Assembly: GCA_051651625.1 (NCBI GenBank)
Contig: JBOFSQ010000092.1
Span: forward strand, 1-43,800
Reading direction: 5' to 3'
Length of the DNA stretch: 43,800 nucleotides
Origin: JBOFSQ01 sp051651625
Lineage (GTDB): Bacteria; Planctomycetota; Planctomycetia; Pirellulales; Thermoguttaceae
Each line of letters starts with the position of its first letter. The stretch's first letter is position 1. The notes under the pieces were generated by a model that was not told the origin of the DNA, ran no database searches, and saw only the letters and a program-made list of their open reading frames with translations. This document shows positions 14,905-23,231 of this stretch, one piece after another. The translations under genes were made by a program, and so were the position numbers.

Positions 14905-16899
14905 ATGCAAAATCTCTCTCCTCTGATGCAGTGGCTTGAAAGTCGCACGGGACTCGTTTCGCTTGGGCGTGCGGTGCTTGACTGGAGTGTTCCGGCGGGT
15001 TTGTGTGGCTGTAAGTATTTGCCAGCGATGATCGTGTTTGCTGCGATCTTGCAGAGTTTGACTGGCGTCGTTCTCTGGGCGTATTACAGCACGAGTAGCC
15101 AGTCGGCGTGGGAGAGCGTTTTCTACGTTCAATACGTTTTGCCCGGAGGTTGGCTCGTTCGCGGGATTCACCACTTCTCGGCGCAACTATTTGTCGCGCT
15201 TCTTGGTCTCTACATCGTAACGCGCGTCGTGATTGGTCGCTATCGTGCGCCGCGTGAGTTTGTGTTTTGGACTTCGCTCGTTCTCCTCGCCCTCGCGCTG
15301 GGATCGTGTCTCACCGGCGACCTCCTCCAGTGGACACTCTCCGGTTACTCCGCGACGCTCGTTCGCGTCCGGTTTTTGCAGATGATTCCTGTTGTCGGCG
15401 ACTCGCTGTTCAAGATCGCCGCAGGCGGTAGCGTCTTCGGGACGCTAACGATCCCGCGTTTCCTCGTGCTACACGTTTTGATTGGCGGCGGGATTACGAG
15501 TCTCGCTATCGTGTGGCGTTATCTCGACTACCGCGCTTCGCTGCTCGCGGTCGAAAACGCACGCCGCGAAGCCGCCGCACGCGGAATCACAACCGAGTCG
15601 CCGTCGCGGTTTGGTTGTCCGTGCAGCGAACCGACGCAGCTTGCATCGTTCTGGTCGTGTCACGTTGTCCGCGTTTCGCTGGCATGTTTAATGACGATGG
15701 TGATCGTTCTCGGAATGGTTTTTCAGAAACCGCTTTTGAGTTGCGTCGGGATCGGCGGCGACGAATTCTCGCCGCCGCGCGGTCGCTACTGCGGTGCAGA
15801 AGTTGGCGCGCCAGCCGACCTCGCAACGTTCGATGACGCCGCTCGCCCAGAGTGGTCGTTCCGCGCACTGTACCACCTCTCGAACCTCAAAATCTACGAC
15901 ATCCCGCTGGTGTCGCGCTTCGTCAAAGAAAACGGCGAAGTCTTCCCCGGAACAATCAAGTGGATTCCGATTTTCGTGATTCCGGGTTGTGTCGTCGCGC
16001 TTATGTTTTTGATGCCGATTGTTGGGCGTGTTCGGATTGGGCACGCATTCAACGTCATCGTGATTGTGGTATTGACTTCGGCGTTCGGTTATCTCACGTA
16101 CCGTTCGTATCATCACGACTACGTTGATGAAACGATGTCGTCGTTCCGCGCTACGGAGGCGGCGAACCACGCCCGTGCGCAGCGTGCGATTGCGCTTGCT
16201 CTCGAAGGGATTCCGCCCGAAGGTATGCTGGCCAAACTCAAACGCGACCCGCTTTCTCAAGGCCCCGTTCTCTTCAAGCAGCACTGTGCAAGTTGTCATC
16301 CGTCTGAGCCGCTTGCGGGCGAGTCGCCAATCGCGGGCCTCACGCCGATTGCGTGTGACAAACGTTCTGCGCCGAATCTTTACGCGCCCGTTCGTCAAGA
16401 ATGGATACGCGGTTTTCTCGACCCGAAACGTGCGAAGTCCGACGATTATTTCGGCAAAACAAAGTTCGTGCGTGGCACGATGGTGAGCAGTTATCTCGAC
16501 TCGACTCTTCCAGAAATACTTGAGACCGAACCCGCCGAAAAACTCGACGCCATCGCTGCTCTCTTGACTCAAGAAGCGAAACGAACTGCGCCCGCCGAAG
16601 ACGGTTCGCATCTCACGAACGAACAGCTTGAATTGGTTGTAGACTTTTCGTGTCTTGACTGTCACAAGTTTTACAACACGCGAAAAGAGCCGCCGATCAC
16701 CGCACCGGACTTGCGTGGTTACATGTCGCGCGAGTGGATGATCGACTTCATCTCCGACCCGACGCAAAAACGTTTCTACGGCCCCGACGCCGGTAAGAAC
16801 GGTAACGACCGAATGCCATCGTATCACGCTTCCGAATCGTCAGCCGTGATGACACGTCAAGAAATCGAGACGCTCGTCGATTGGCTGCGGTCAGAGTGA
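14905..16899 (+). CDS. Cytochrome b (b6/subunit IV-like) fused to a diheme cytochrome c
   Basis: A 664-residue fusion. Residues 30-210 form a cytochrome b N-terminal part (SLTGVVLWAYY, VRGIHHFSAQL, RAPREFVFW, RFLVLHVLIGG). Residues 240-425 resemble subunit IV, with PEWS at 315-318 in place of the quinol-site PEWY. Residues from about 445 form a c-type domain with two heme sites, C461-x-x-C-H465 and C583-x-x-C-H587. Only one axial pair is visible in the b part: H89 (or H90) and H190. The positions of the second pair are Y103 in helix B and W204/R205 in helix D, so heme bH ligands appear absent. No Rieske gene is adjacent. It should take part in quinol-cytochrome c electron transfer, but perhaps not by a full Q cycle. 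Confidence 0.8.
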   Translation: MQNLSPLMQWLESRTGLVSLGRAVLDWSVPAGLCGCKYLPAMIVFAAILQSLTGVVLWAYYSTSSQSAWESVFYVQYVLPGGWLVRGIHHFSAQLFVALLGLYIVTRVVIGRYRAPREFVFWTSLVLLALALGSCLTGDLLQWTLSGYSATLVRVRFLQMIPVVGDSLFKIAAGGSVFGTLTIPRFLVLHVLIGGGITSLAIVWRYLDYRASLLAVENARREAAARGITTESPSRFGCPCSEPTQLASFWSCHVVRVSLACLMTMVIVLGMVFQKPLLSCVGIGGDEFSPPRGRYCGAEVGAPADLATFDDAARPEWSFRALYHLSNLKIYDIPLVSRFVKENGEVFPGTIKWIPIFVIPGCVVALMFLMPIVGRVRIGHAFNVIVIVVLTSAFGYLTYRSYHHDYVDETMSSFRATEAANHARAQRAIALALEGIPPEGMLAKLKRDPLSQGPVLFKQHCASCHPSEPLAGESPIAGLTPIACDKRSAPNLYAPVRQEWIRGFLDPKRAKSDDYFGKTKFVRGTMVSSYLDSTLPEILETEPAEKLDAIAALLTQEAKRTAPAEDGSHLTNEQLELVVDFSCLDCHKFYNTRKEPPITAPDLRGYMSREWMIDFISDPTQKRFYGPDAGKNGNDRMPSYHASESSAVMTRQEIETLVDWLRSE

Positions 16900-16913
16900 G
16901 CATCAGCGTGAAA

Positions 16914-17150
16914 ATCAGAACACGAAGCGTAAGCAAGGCAACGTGACGTTGCATCCGATAGCCTCCCGGCAACTCCGTTGCGGTCGGCAAAACAAACAAG
17001 AACACGAAGCGTAAGCGAGTGCCCCGAATCAGAACACGACGCGTAAGCGAGTGCCCGAATCAGAGCACGACGCGTAAGCGAGTGCCCGAATCAGAACACG
17101 AAACGTAAGCGAGTGCCTCCCGAATCGGAGCGGGAAGCGTAAGCGAGTGA
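16914..17150 (+). repeat. Array of about six REP-like repeats
   Basis: This 278-bp gap has no gene. It holds about six copies of a 29-31 bp unit with core ACGAAGCGTAAGCGAGTG joined by CCCGAATCAGA, the first copy truncated. Copies vary at a few bases (GACGCG, GAAACG, GGGAAGCG). The same unit recurs at 21019-21145, 33329-33357, 35526-35620, 39095-39176 and 41716-41771, always outside genes. There are no unique spacers, so this is not CRISPR. Confidence 0.8.
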
Positions 17151-17177
17151 AGAGTTTCCATAACAGTATTCATCCCC

Positions 17178-18695
17178 ATGATGCTCTGTGTATTAATTGC
17201 GTGTGGTAGTCACAATCGGATGATCACCGAGCACGCTTCGCTGGCCGCTGATGGCGTCAAGCTCGTTGAGTTGCGATTAGACTTTCTTCGCAAGCCACCG
17301 GAGTTGCCGCGTTTGTTGGGCGTGCGTCCTTCGGCAGCACTCGTCACCGTGCGTCGCCCACGCGACGGCGGACAGTGGAAAGATACCGAGGAACGGCGTC
17401 AGGTTGTTCTCCGCAACGCGATAGCAACCGGTGTTGAGATGGTCGATCTCGAACTCGACATCGCCCACGGGATACCGCGTTTTGGCAAGACTCGGCGGCT
17501 GATAAGTTACCACAATCTCGAAGAGACGCCCGAAGACTTGGGCACGCTCTACGCACAAATGAAGGCGTGCGACCCCGACATAATCAAGATCGCTGCGATG
17601 CCCAAGTCGATTGACGACGTTCATCGGCTACTCCGGTTCGTCGCCGCTTGTAACTCCGCCCCCGACAAAATCCCGACGGTCGGAATCAGTATGGGCGAGA
17701 TGGGGATGGTGAGCCGCATCTTGGCAGGGAAATACGATATGCCGATAACGTATGCTACGTTCTCGGAGGCACGCATCATCGCGCCGGGGCTGATGTACTA
17801 CAAAAAATTGCGAGACGACTTTCGGTGTGAGAAAATCGATCCCGATACCGCCGTATTTGGAATCATCGGCGATCCCATCGGACACAGTTTGAGTCCGGCG
17901 ATTCACAATGCGTCGTTCGCCGCCGCGGAGATGAACGCGGTTTACGTTCCATTTCGCGTCTCGGCGGAAAACGCGCTGCGGCTAATCGACGTTGCCGCTG
18001 ACCTCGGTATTCACGGACTATCAGTGACGATCCCGCACAAACAAACTGTGCTGGAAACGCTAACGCAGCAAGACACCGCTGTCACTAGCATAGGTGCGTG
18101 CAACACAATCGTCTTCAAAGACCACGACCGAATCGGTTACAACACCGATTACATCGCCGCGATGTTGGCGATGGAGCGGGCGTGCGGCGGACGCGGCGGT
18201 GAGGAGCCGAGTGTACTCGAACGGCGAAAGGCGATTGTCCTAGGTGCGGGCGGTGCGGGGCGTGCGCTTGCGTTCGGACTGGCGCGACGCGGCGTCATAA
18301 CGACGGTGACGGATCAAGACCCAGACCGCGCACAACAACTCGCGGCGAGTCTGTCGGTCGAGTGGTGTGCGTGGGCGGCACGTCACACAGTTCCGGTCAA
18401 CACAATCGTAAACTGCACACCTATCGGGATGCACCCAAACGTCAACGCATCGCCTTACGAACGAAGTTCGCTTCGGCAAGAGATGCTCGTCTTCGATGCC
18501 GTTTACAATCCAGAAAATACCCTTTTGGTTAAGCAGGCCCGCGAGAAAGGGTGTCGTGTCGTTACCGGTGTTGAGATGTTCGTCGGACAGGCGATGCTTC
18601 AGTTTCGGTTGTTCACGGGCGAAAAGGGATCGAGTCAACTTATGCGGGCGGCACTCAAACAGGCACTGCTCGAACAGCATGGAAAAGGAGATTGA
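17178..18695 (+). CDS. aroDE: Bifunctional 3-dehydroquinate dehydratase/shikimate dehydrogenase
   Basis: A 505-residue fusion that performs two successive steps of the shikimate pathway in the cytoplasm. Residues 1-220 are type I dehydroquinase: EMVDLELD, SYHNLEETP with catalytic His112, and IIKIAAMP with the Schiff-base Lys137. Residues 226-500 are shikimate dehydrogenase: GDPIGHSLSPAIHNASF, VTIPHK with Lys288, GYNTDY, the NADP-binding GAGGAGRA, and NCTPIGMHP. All catalytic residues looked for are present. The fusion is typical of planctomycetes and plants. There are two candidate ATGs (17178, 17181) and no clear ribosome site. The downstream membrane-protein gene begins only five bases after the stop. 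Confidence 0.93.
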   Translation: MMLCVLIACGSHNRMITEHASLAADGVKLVELRLDFLRKPPELPRLLGVRPSAALVTVRRPRDGGQWKDTEERRQVVLRNAIATGVEMVDLELDIAHGIPRFGKTRRLISYHNLEETPEDLGTLYAQMKACDPDIIKIAAMPKSIDDVHRLLRFVAACNSAPDKIPTVGISMGEMGMVSRILAGKYDMPITYATFSEARIIAPGLMYYKKLRDDFRCEKIDPDTAVFGIIGDPIGHSLSPAIHNASFAAAEMNAVYVPFRVSAENALRLIDVAADLGIHGLSVTIPHKQTVLETLTQQDTAVTSIGACNTIVFKDHDRIGYNTDYIAAMLAMERACGGRGGEEPSVLERRKAIVLGAGGAGRALAFGLARRGVITTVTDQDPDRAQQLAASLSVEWCAWAARHTVPVNTIVNCTPIGMHPNVNASPYERSSLRQEMLVFDAVYNPENTLLVKQAREKGCRVVTGVEMFVGQAMLQFRLFTGEKGSSQLMRAALKQALLEQHGKGD

Positions 18696-18700
18696 AAATC

Positions 18701-19816
18701 ATGAACACGTTTGACACATTTGACCCTGCGTTTCTCGATGGCATTCCGGCACCGGTTTGGCTCGTCCTTTTTTTGAAGGTGCTCGGTTTCACGCTCCACA
18801 TGATCCCGATGGGGATTTGGTTCGTCGGACTTCCGGTGGCAATTTGCTGTTCGCTGACGTCGTGTGAACGTGCGCAAAGATTTGCTGGGCGCATCTTTCA
18901 GCAGCTTCCGATCTTCGTCGCGCTTGGGATTAACTTCGGAATCGTGCCGCTGCTGTTCTTGCAAACGATGATGCCGAAGGCGTTTTACACGGCGACGATT
19001 CTGATCGCTTGGCAGTGGCTTGCGGTCGTGCCGCTGCTGCTCGTTGCGTACTACGCGATTTATTTGGCGGCGTTCAGTGTGCGTGATGGGCGACGCTGGT
19101 CGTCGCGTCTCGCCGGAGTTGTCGCATCGGTGTCGCTGTGCGGAATCGGTATTGTGATGACGTGCGGACTCGTTCTCATGGTCTCGCCGAATCTTTGGGA
19201 CTCGCTCTGGGAAAAGACAAACGTCGCAGGTGCAGTGACTGGGCTTGCGCATAGTGTCGTCTTTGTTCCCGACGTGTGGGTACGTCTCTTGGCGATGGCC
19301 TCGCTCGGACTTCTGACGACCGGCATTTGGGCCATTGTCGATTCGCATCTTTTGCTGCCACCAACCGACGCGAACCTCGATTACCGCCGCTGGACTCGTC
19401 TCTTGGCAACGCTGCTTGTTACCTTGTCGGTTGTTGGTCTAACGTGTGTGGAGTGGTTTGTAAAATCTGGCGTCATCGGCGACGCGATTAAAACGGCGTA
19501 TCCGCTGTTCGGTTACGTCTTGTCGATTGTGATACTGATTTGGCTCTATCTTTTGATTCAGCTCAAGGCAAAGAGTCTCACGACGAGTGGAATTGTTCTG
19601 CTCCTTTTTGGTTATGTGATGACGATTGCACACTTTGCGATCTATCGTCAAATGGGTCAAATGGCCGCGCTCCGCGGACACTCTGGACTTCTGATCACAA
19701 CGGAGAACGTAGAATGGACACCGATAATCGCTTTTCTTCTGCTGTTTGTATCTGGCGTGGCGTGCGTCGTGTGGATGGTGCGACAGATCGCACTGTCGGG
19801 GATCGACAAGGCGTGA
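18701..19816 (+). CDS. Polytopic membrane protein, possibly respiratory (bd-oxidase-like by eye)
   Basis: A 371-residue protein with about nine to ten hydrophobic helices. The ATG at 18701 has a strong AAAAGGAG ten bases upstream; an earlier in-frame TTG at 18692 is not preferred. Notable segments are VLGFTLHMIPMGIWFVGLP in the first helix, NFGIVPLLFLQTMMPKAFYTATILIAWQWLAVVPLLLVAYYAIYL in the third and fourth, and ENVEWTPIIAFLLLFVSG at the end. The histidines and membrane layout recall cytochrome bd subunit I-like or other quinone-linked membrane proteins, but I could not identify a signature. The next gene overlaps its stop codon (GTGA), so the two are coupled. Confidence 0.6.
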   Translation: MNTFDTFDPAFLDGIPAPVWLVLFLKVLGFTLHMIPMGIWFVGLPVAICCSLTSCERAQRFAGRIFQQLPIFVALGINFGIVPLLFLQTMMPKAFYTATILIAWQWLAVVPLLLVAYYAIYLAAFSVRDGRRWSSRLAGVVASVSLCGIGIVMTCGLVLMVSPNLWDSLWEKTNVAGAVTGLAHSVVFVPDVWVRLLAMASLGLLTTGIWAIVDSHLLLPPTDANLDYRRWTRLLATLLVTLSVVGLTCVEWFVKSGVIGDAIKTAYPLFGYVLSIVILIWLYLLIQLKAKSLTTSGIVLLLFGYVMTIAHFAIYRQMGQMAALRGHSGLLITTENVEWTPIIAFLLLFVSGVACVVWMVRQIALSGIDKA

Positions 19817-21006
19817 AAGTGCCGATGTGGTTTGTGCTGCTCGTGTTGTTGTTTGCGATGCCGCTCAACGCTGAAACGCTGTCACTCTCTAGCGGCGGCG
19901 AGTTGCGCGGGCGTGTCGTCACGGACGACGATGCGCCACGCGCGACTGCGTTGAATGCGACTATGGTGAAACTGCCGAACGGTATCACCGTCGCTCTCGA
20001 CCGGAAACAAGTTGAAAAGGTTGCTCCCGATTCGTCGCCAGCATTGACGGAATACGATCACGCCGCCCCGTTCACGCCGCCGACTGCGGAGGCGCATTGG
20101 GAACGGGCGAAGTGGTGCAAAGAAAACGGGTTGACCGAACAGATGCGACTTCACCTGCTCCGCGTGGTTGAACTTTCTCCCGCGCACGCCGAGGCGCGAA
20201 AGCAACTCGGCCAGCAACTCATCGGTGGCGTTTGGACGACACGCGAAGAGAATCTCGCGGCCAAAGGACTCGTCAACGACAAACGACGTTGGCGTTATCA
20301 GCAAGAGATCGACATCGATCTCGCCAAAGAAGACGCGAAAAATACGCAGAAGCTCTGGCTCAAACGAATCCGCGATCTCCGTGCCGCGCTTGCAGTAGAC
20401 GCAGAAGCGAAGTCGAAACTGGTTTCGCTCACCGCCCCTGAAGCAGCCGCCGCTCTTGGTGTACTTCTCGGAGAAGAATCATCGAGCGAAGTGCGTCGGC
20501 TCTACGTTCTCGCGCTGGGAAACATCGGCACGGTACAAGCCGCACTGATTTTGGCGACGTGGACAATCGACTCGCACGAAACGTCGAGTGATGTGCGAAT
20601 GACGTGCATCGAACAGATTGCGAAAATGCGAGACGTATCTGGCCCTGCAACCGACTACTTGATCGTCCAGTTGCGTTCGACCGACCCAGTGAGAATCAAC
20701 GAAGTCGCGCGGCTCCTCGCGGTGCTCGGAAATCCTGCGGCGATCCCCGCGCTCGTCGGCGCACTTCGCACGAAACAGACGCGAACCGTGAACATTGGTG
20801 GTGGAACGTCGTACAATCCTACTGGTGGCAGTATGTCGTCAGGTTCGTCACAAATCAAGCAAGACTACTGGGTTGAGAACAAATCTGTACGCGACGCACT
20901 CGTTGCACTTACTCGCCAAAACTTCGGCTTCGACGCCGCAGCTTGGCAACGCTGGATCGTCGATTCCCAGCGCACACCACTCTTCAATTCACGCAGGACG
21001 TATTGA
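19813..21006 (+). CDS. Exported HEAT-repeat-like protein
   Basis: A 397-residue protein. The GTG at 19813 overlaps the previous stop and gives the signal peptide MKVPMWFVLLVLLFAMPLNA with a basic second residue; an in-frame ATG at 19825 is the alternative. The N-terminal part reads LSLSSGGELRGRVV, a beta module common in planctomycete exported proteins, and a TPR-like stretch HWERAKWCKENGLTEQMRLHLLRVVELSPAHAEARKQLG. Residues about 200-320 are helical and resemble HEAT repeats: SSEVRRLYVLALGNIGTVQAALILA and DPVRINEVARLLAVLGNPAAIPALVGALR. It may be a scaffold; no enzyme motif is seen. Confidence 0.65.
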   Translation: MKVPMWFVLLVLLFAMPLNAETLSLSSGGELRGRVVTDDDAPRATALNATMVKLPNGITVALDRKQVEKVAPDSSPALTEYDHAAPFTPPTAEAHWERAKWCKENGLTEQMRLHLLRVVELSPAHAEARKQLGQQLIGGVWTTREENLAAKGLVNDKRRWRYQQEIDIDLAKEDAKNTQKLWLKRIRDLRAALAVDAEAKSKLVSLTAPEAAAALGVLLGEESSSEVRRLYVLALGNIGTVQAALILATWTIDSHETSSDVRMTCIEQIAKMRDVSGPATDYLIVQLRSTDPVRINEVARLLAVLGNPAAIPALVGALRTKQTRTVNIGGGTSYNPTGGSMSSGSSQIKQDYWVENKSVRDALVALTRQNFGFDAAAWQRWIVDSQRTPLFNSRRTY

Positions 21007-21018
21007 TTGGTTTGAAAT

Positions 21019-21145
21019 TCGGGCACTCGCTTACGCTTCGTGTTCTGATTTGGGCACTCGCTTACGCTTCGTGTTCTGATTCGGGCACTCGCTTACGCTT
21101 CGCGTTCTGATTCGGGCACTCGCTTGCGCTTCGAGCTTCTGATTC
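21019..21145 (-). repeat. Array of four REP-like repeats
   Basis: Four near-identical units of about 31 bp in reverse orientation to those at 16914, each reading CACTCGCTTACGCTTCG with linker GTTCTGATTCGGG. The last unit has drifted (CGCTTGCGCTTCGAG). They fill most of the 239-bp gap between the HEAT-like gene and glgB; the remainder holds a GC-rich CCGCCGCGACG...CGCGGGG stretch and possibly the glgB promoter (TTATACT near 21181). Confidence 0.8.
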
Positions 21146-21245
21146 CCCGCCGCGACGCTCTTGCCGCGCGGGGCTTTTCGGTTATACTCACCGACGCTCG
21201 CTCACCGTGCTTCACGTCACACTCGCTCTCACACGAGGTATCACA

Positions 21246-23213
21246 ATGGCCAACAAGTCAACGTCAACTTCTTCGACAACGCCAGCAGCGTCCCCAGCAG
21301 TAACTCCGTCGCTGCCGAAGGTTCCGAGTTTTCTCACCGACTTCGATCTCTTTCTCATCGGCGAAGGGACACACTACAGAAGTTACGAAAAGATGGGTGC
21401 GCACCTTCGCACCGTCGATGGCGTAAGCGGCGTAAACTTTTGCGTCTGGGCACCGAACGCACAGCGAGTCAATCTCGTCGGCGACTTCAACCATTGGAAC
21501 GGCACGAAGAATCCGATGTCGAAACTGATTCCGTCGGGCATTTGGGAAATCTTTGTTCCCGGAATTGGCGTCGGTGAAAAGTACAAATACCAAGTCACAT
21601 CTGCAACAGGCGAAACAGTCGAGCGAAGCGATCCGTTCGGATTTTTTGCGGAAGTTCCACCGTGTACGGCGTCGGTCGTCGCCGACATCGACAACTATAA
21701 GTGGAACGACGAAGCGTGGCTTGAGAGTCGTAAAAAGTACGACTGGCTTGCCGCACCGATGTCGGTTTACGAAGTCCACCTCGGTTCGTGGCGACGCCCC
21801 GGCGACGAGCCGTGGAAGTGGCTCTCATACCGCGACACCGCAGAACAACTCGTCGAATACGTCAAAGAGATGGGGTTCACTCACATCGAACTTTTGCCGA
21901 TCGCCGAACACCCGCTCTCTGCAAGTTGGGGATACCAAATCGTCGGATATTTTGCGACGACGAGTCGTTACGGTTCGCCAGAAGATTTCATGTATCTTGT
22001 CGATCTGTGTCATCAAAACGGGATCGGTGTCATTGTGGACTGGGTCCCCGCGCACTTCCCGAAAGACGGCCACGGACTCCGCCGATTCGACGGCACCGCA
22101 CTCTACGAACACGAAGACCCGCGTCAAGGTGAACACCGCGATTGGGGGACGCAAATCTTTAATTACGGTCGCAACGAAGTTCGTAATTTTTTGATCGCAA
22201 ACGCCATTTTTTGGCTCGATAAATATCACATCGACGGCCTTCGCGTCGATGCCGTTGCGTCGATGCTCTACCTCGACTACAGCCGCGAAGAAGGTGAGTG
22301 GATTCCAAACGAATACGGCGGACGCGAAAATATCAAGGCGATTGAGTTCGTCAAACAGATGAACGAACAGATTCATCAACTGTTCCCGAATGTTCTCACG
22401 ATTGCGGAAGAATCGACCGCGTGGCCCGGCGTCTCACGACCGACGTACTGCGGCGGACTCGGATTCTCGATGAAGTGGAATATGGGATGGATGAACGACA
22501 CGCTCCGTTATATGCGGCAAAATCCGGTCTATCGCAAGTACCATCACGACGAGTTAACGTTCAGTCTCATCTACGCATTTCACGAAAACTTTGTCCTCCC
22601 GATTTCGCACGACGAAGTTGTTCACGGAAAACATTCTGTCCTTGACCAGATGCCGGGAGACCTCTGGCAAAAGTTTGCCAACGCGCGACTTCTCTACAGT
22701 TATATGTGGACGCACCCGGGCAAAAAACTTCTCTTTATGGGGAGCGAGTTTGGGCAGTGGTGCGAGTGGAACTTCGATGAAAGTCTGCAATGGCACTTAC
22801 TCGAATGGGAGTCGCATCGCGGACTTCAAGCGTGCGTCGCCGACCTCAATCGGATGTACCGCAGCGAACCCGCGCTCTACGAAAACGACTTCGACGGACG
22901 CGGTTTTGAATGGATCGACTGTCACGACTGGGAAGACAGCATCTTCGCGTACATCCGCAAGGCGAAAGACTGGCGTGACAACTTGATTGTTCTTTGCAAC
23001 TTCACTCCGGTTCCGCGACGGATGCGGATTGGTGTCCCGCAGTATTGCTGGTACGCCGAAATTTTCAGCAGCGACTCCGCACACTACGGCGGCAGCGACA
23101 CGGGCAACGGCCCCGGCCTAATCGCCGAAGAGATCGCGTCGCACGGCCACCCATACTCCATCGACGCCTACTTCCCACCACTCGCCGTTTCGGTGCTGAA
23201 GCCGAAACGGTGA
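21246..23213 (+). CDS. glgB: 1,4-alpha-glucan branching enzyme
   Basis: A 655-residue protein of the GH13 family that introduces alpha-1,6 branches into glycogen in the cytoplasm. The ATG at 21246 follows ACGAGGTATCACA; the frame extends upstream to 21207 without better support. A low-complexity Ser/Thr/Pro tail (2-25) is followed by a CBM48 module (WAPNAQRVNLVGDFNHWNG) and the barrel: YEVHLGSWRR, DWVPAHFPKD, DGLRVDAVAS with nucleophile Asp335, IAEESTAWPG with acid/base Glu388, and PISHDEVVHGK with Asp456. All catalytic residues are present. No other glycogen gene is adjacent. Confidence 0.95.
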   Translation: MANKSTSTSSTTPAASPAVTPSLPKVPSFLTDFDLFLIGEGTHYRSYEKMGAHLRTVDGVSGVNFCVWAPNAQRVNLVGDFNHWNGTKNPMSKLIPSGIWEIFVPGIGVGEKYKYQVTSATGETVERSDPFGFFAEVPPCTASVVADIDNYKWNDEAWLESRKKYDWLAAPMSVYEVHLGSWRRPGDEPWKWLSYRDTAEQLVEYVKEMGFTHIELLPIAEHPLSASWGYQIVGYFATTSRYGSPEDFMYLVDLCHQNGIGVIVDWVPAHFPKDGHGLRRFDGTALYEHEDPRQGEHRDWGTQIFNYGRNEVRNFLIANAIFWLDKYHIDGLRVDAVASMLYLDYSREEGEWIPNEYGGRENIKAIEFVKQMNEQIHQLFPNVLTIAEESTAWPGVSRPTYCGGLGFSMKWNMGWMNDTLRYMRQNPVYRKYHHDELTFSLIYAFHENFVLPISHDEVVHGKHSVLDQMPGDLWQKFANARLLYSYMWTHPGKKLLFMGSEFGQWCEWNFDESLQWHLLEWESHRGLQACVADLNRMYRSEPALYENDFDGRGFEWIDCHDWEDSIFAYIRKAKDWRDNLIVLCNFTPVPRRMRIGVPQYCWYAEIFSSDSAHYGGSDTGNGPGLIAEEIASHGHPYSIDAYFPPLAVSVLKPKR

Positions 23214-23231
23214 AATAGAACATACCTGATT

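Noticed and set aside
15688..16827. Minus-strand open frame opposite the cytochrome gene (379 codons)
   Set aside because: Shadow frame of the conserved fusion gene; its translation is rich in Arg and His and lacks any family pattern.
16914..17150. Possible CRISPR array
   Set aside because: The repeats are joined by the same short linker, with no unique spacers, and the unit recurs singly elsewhere; no cas gene is present.
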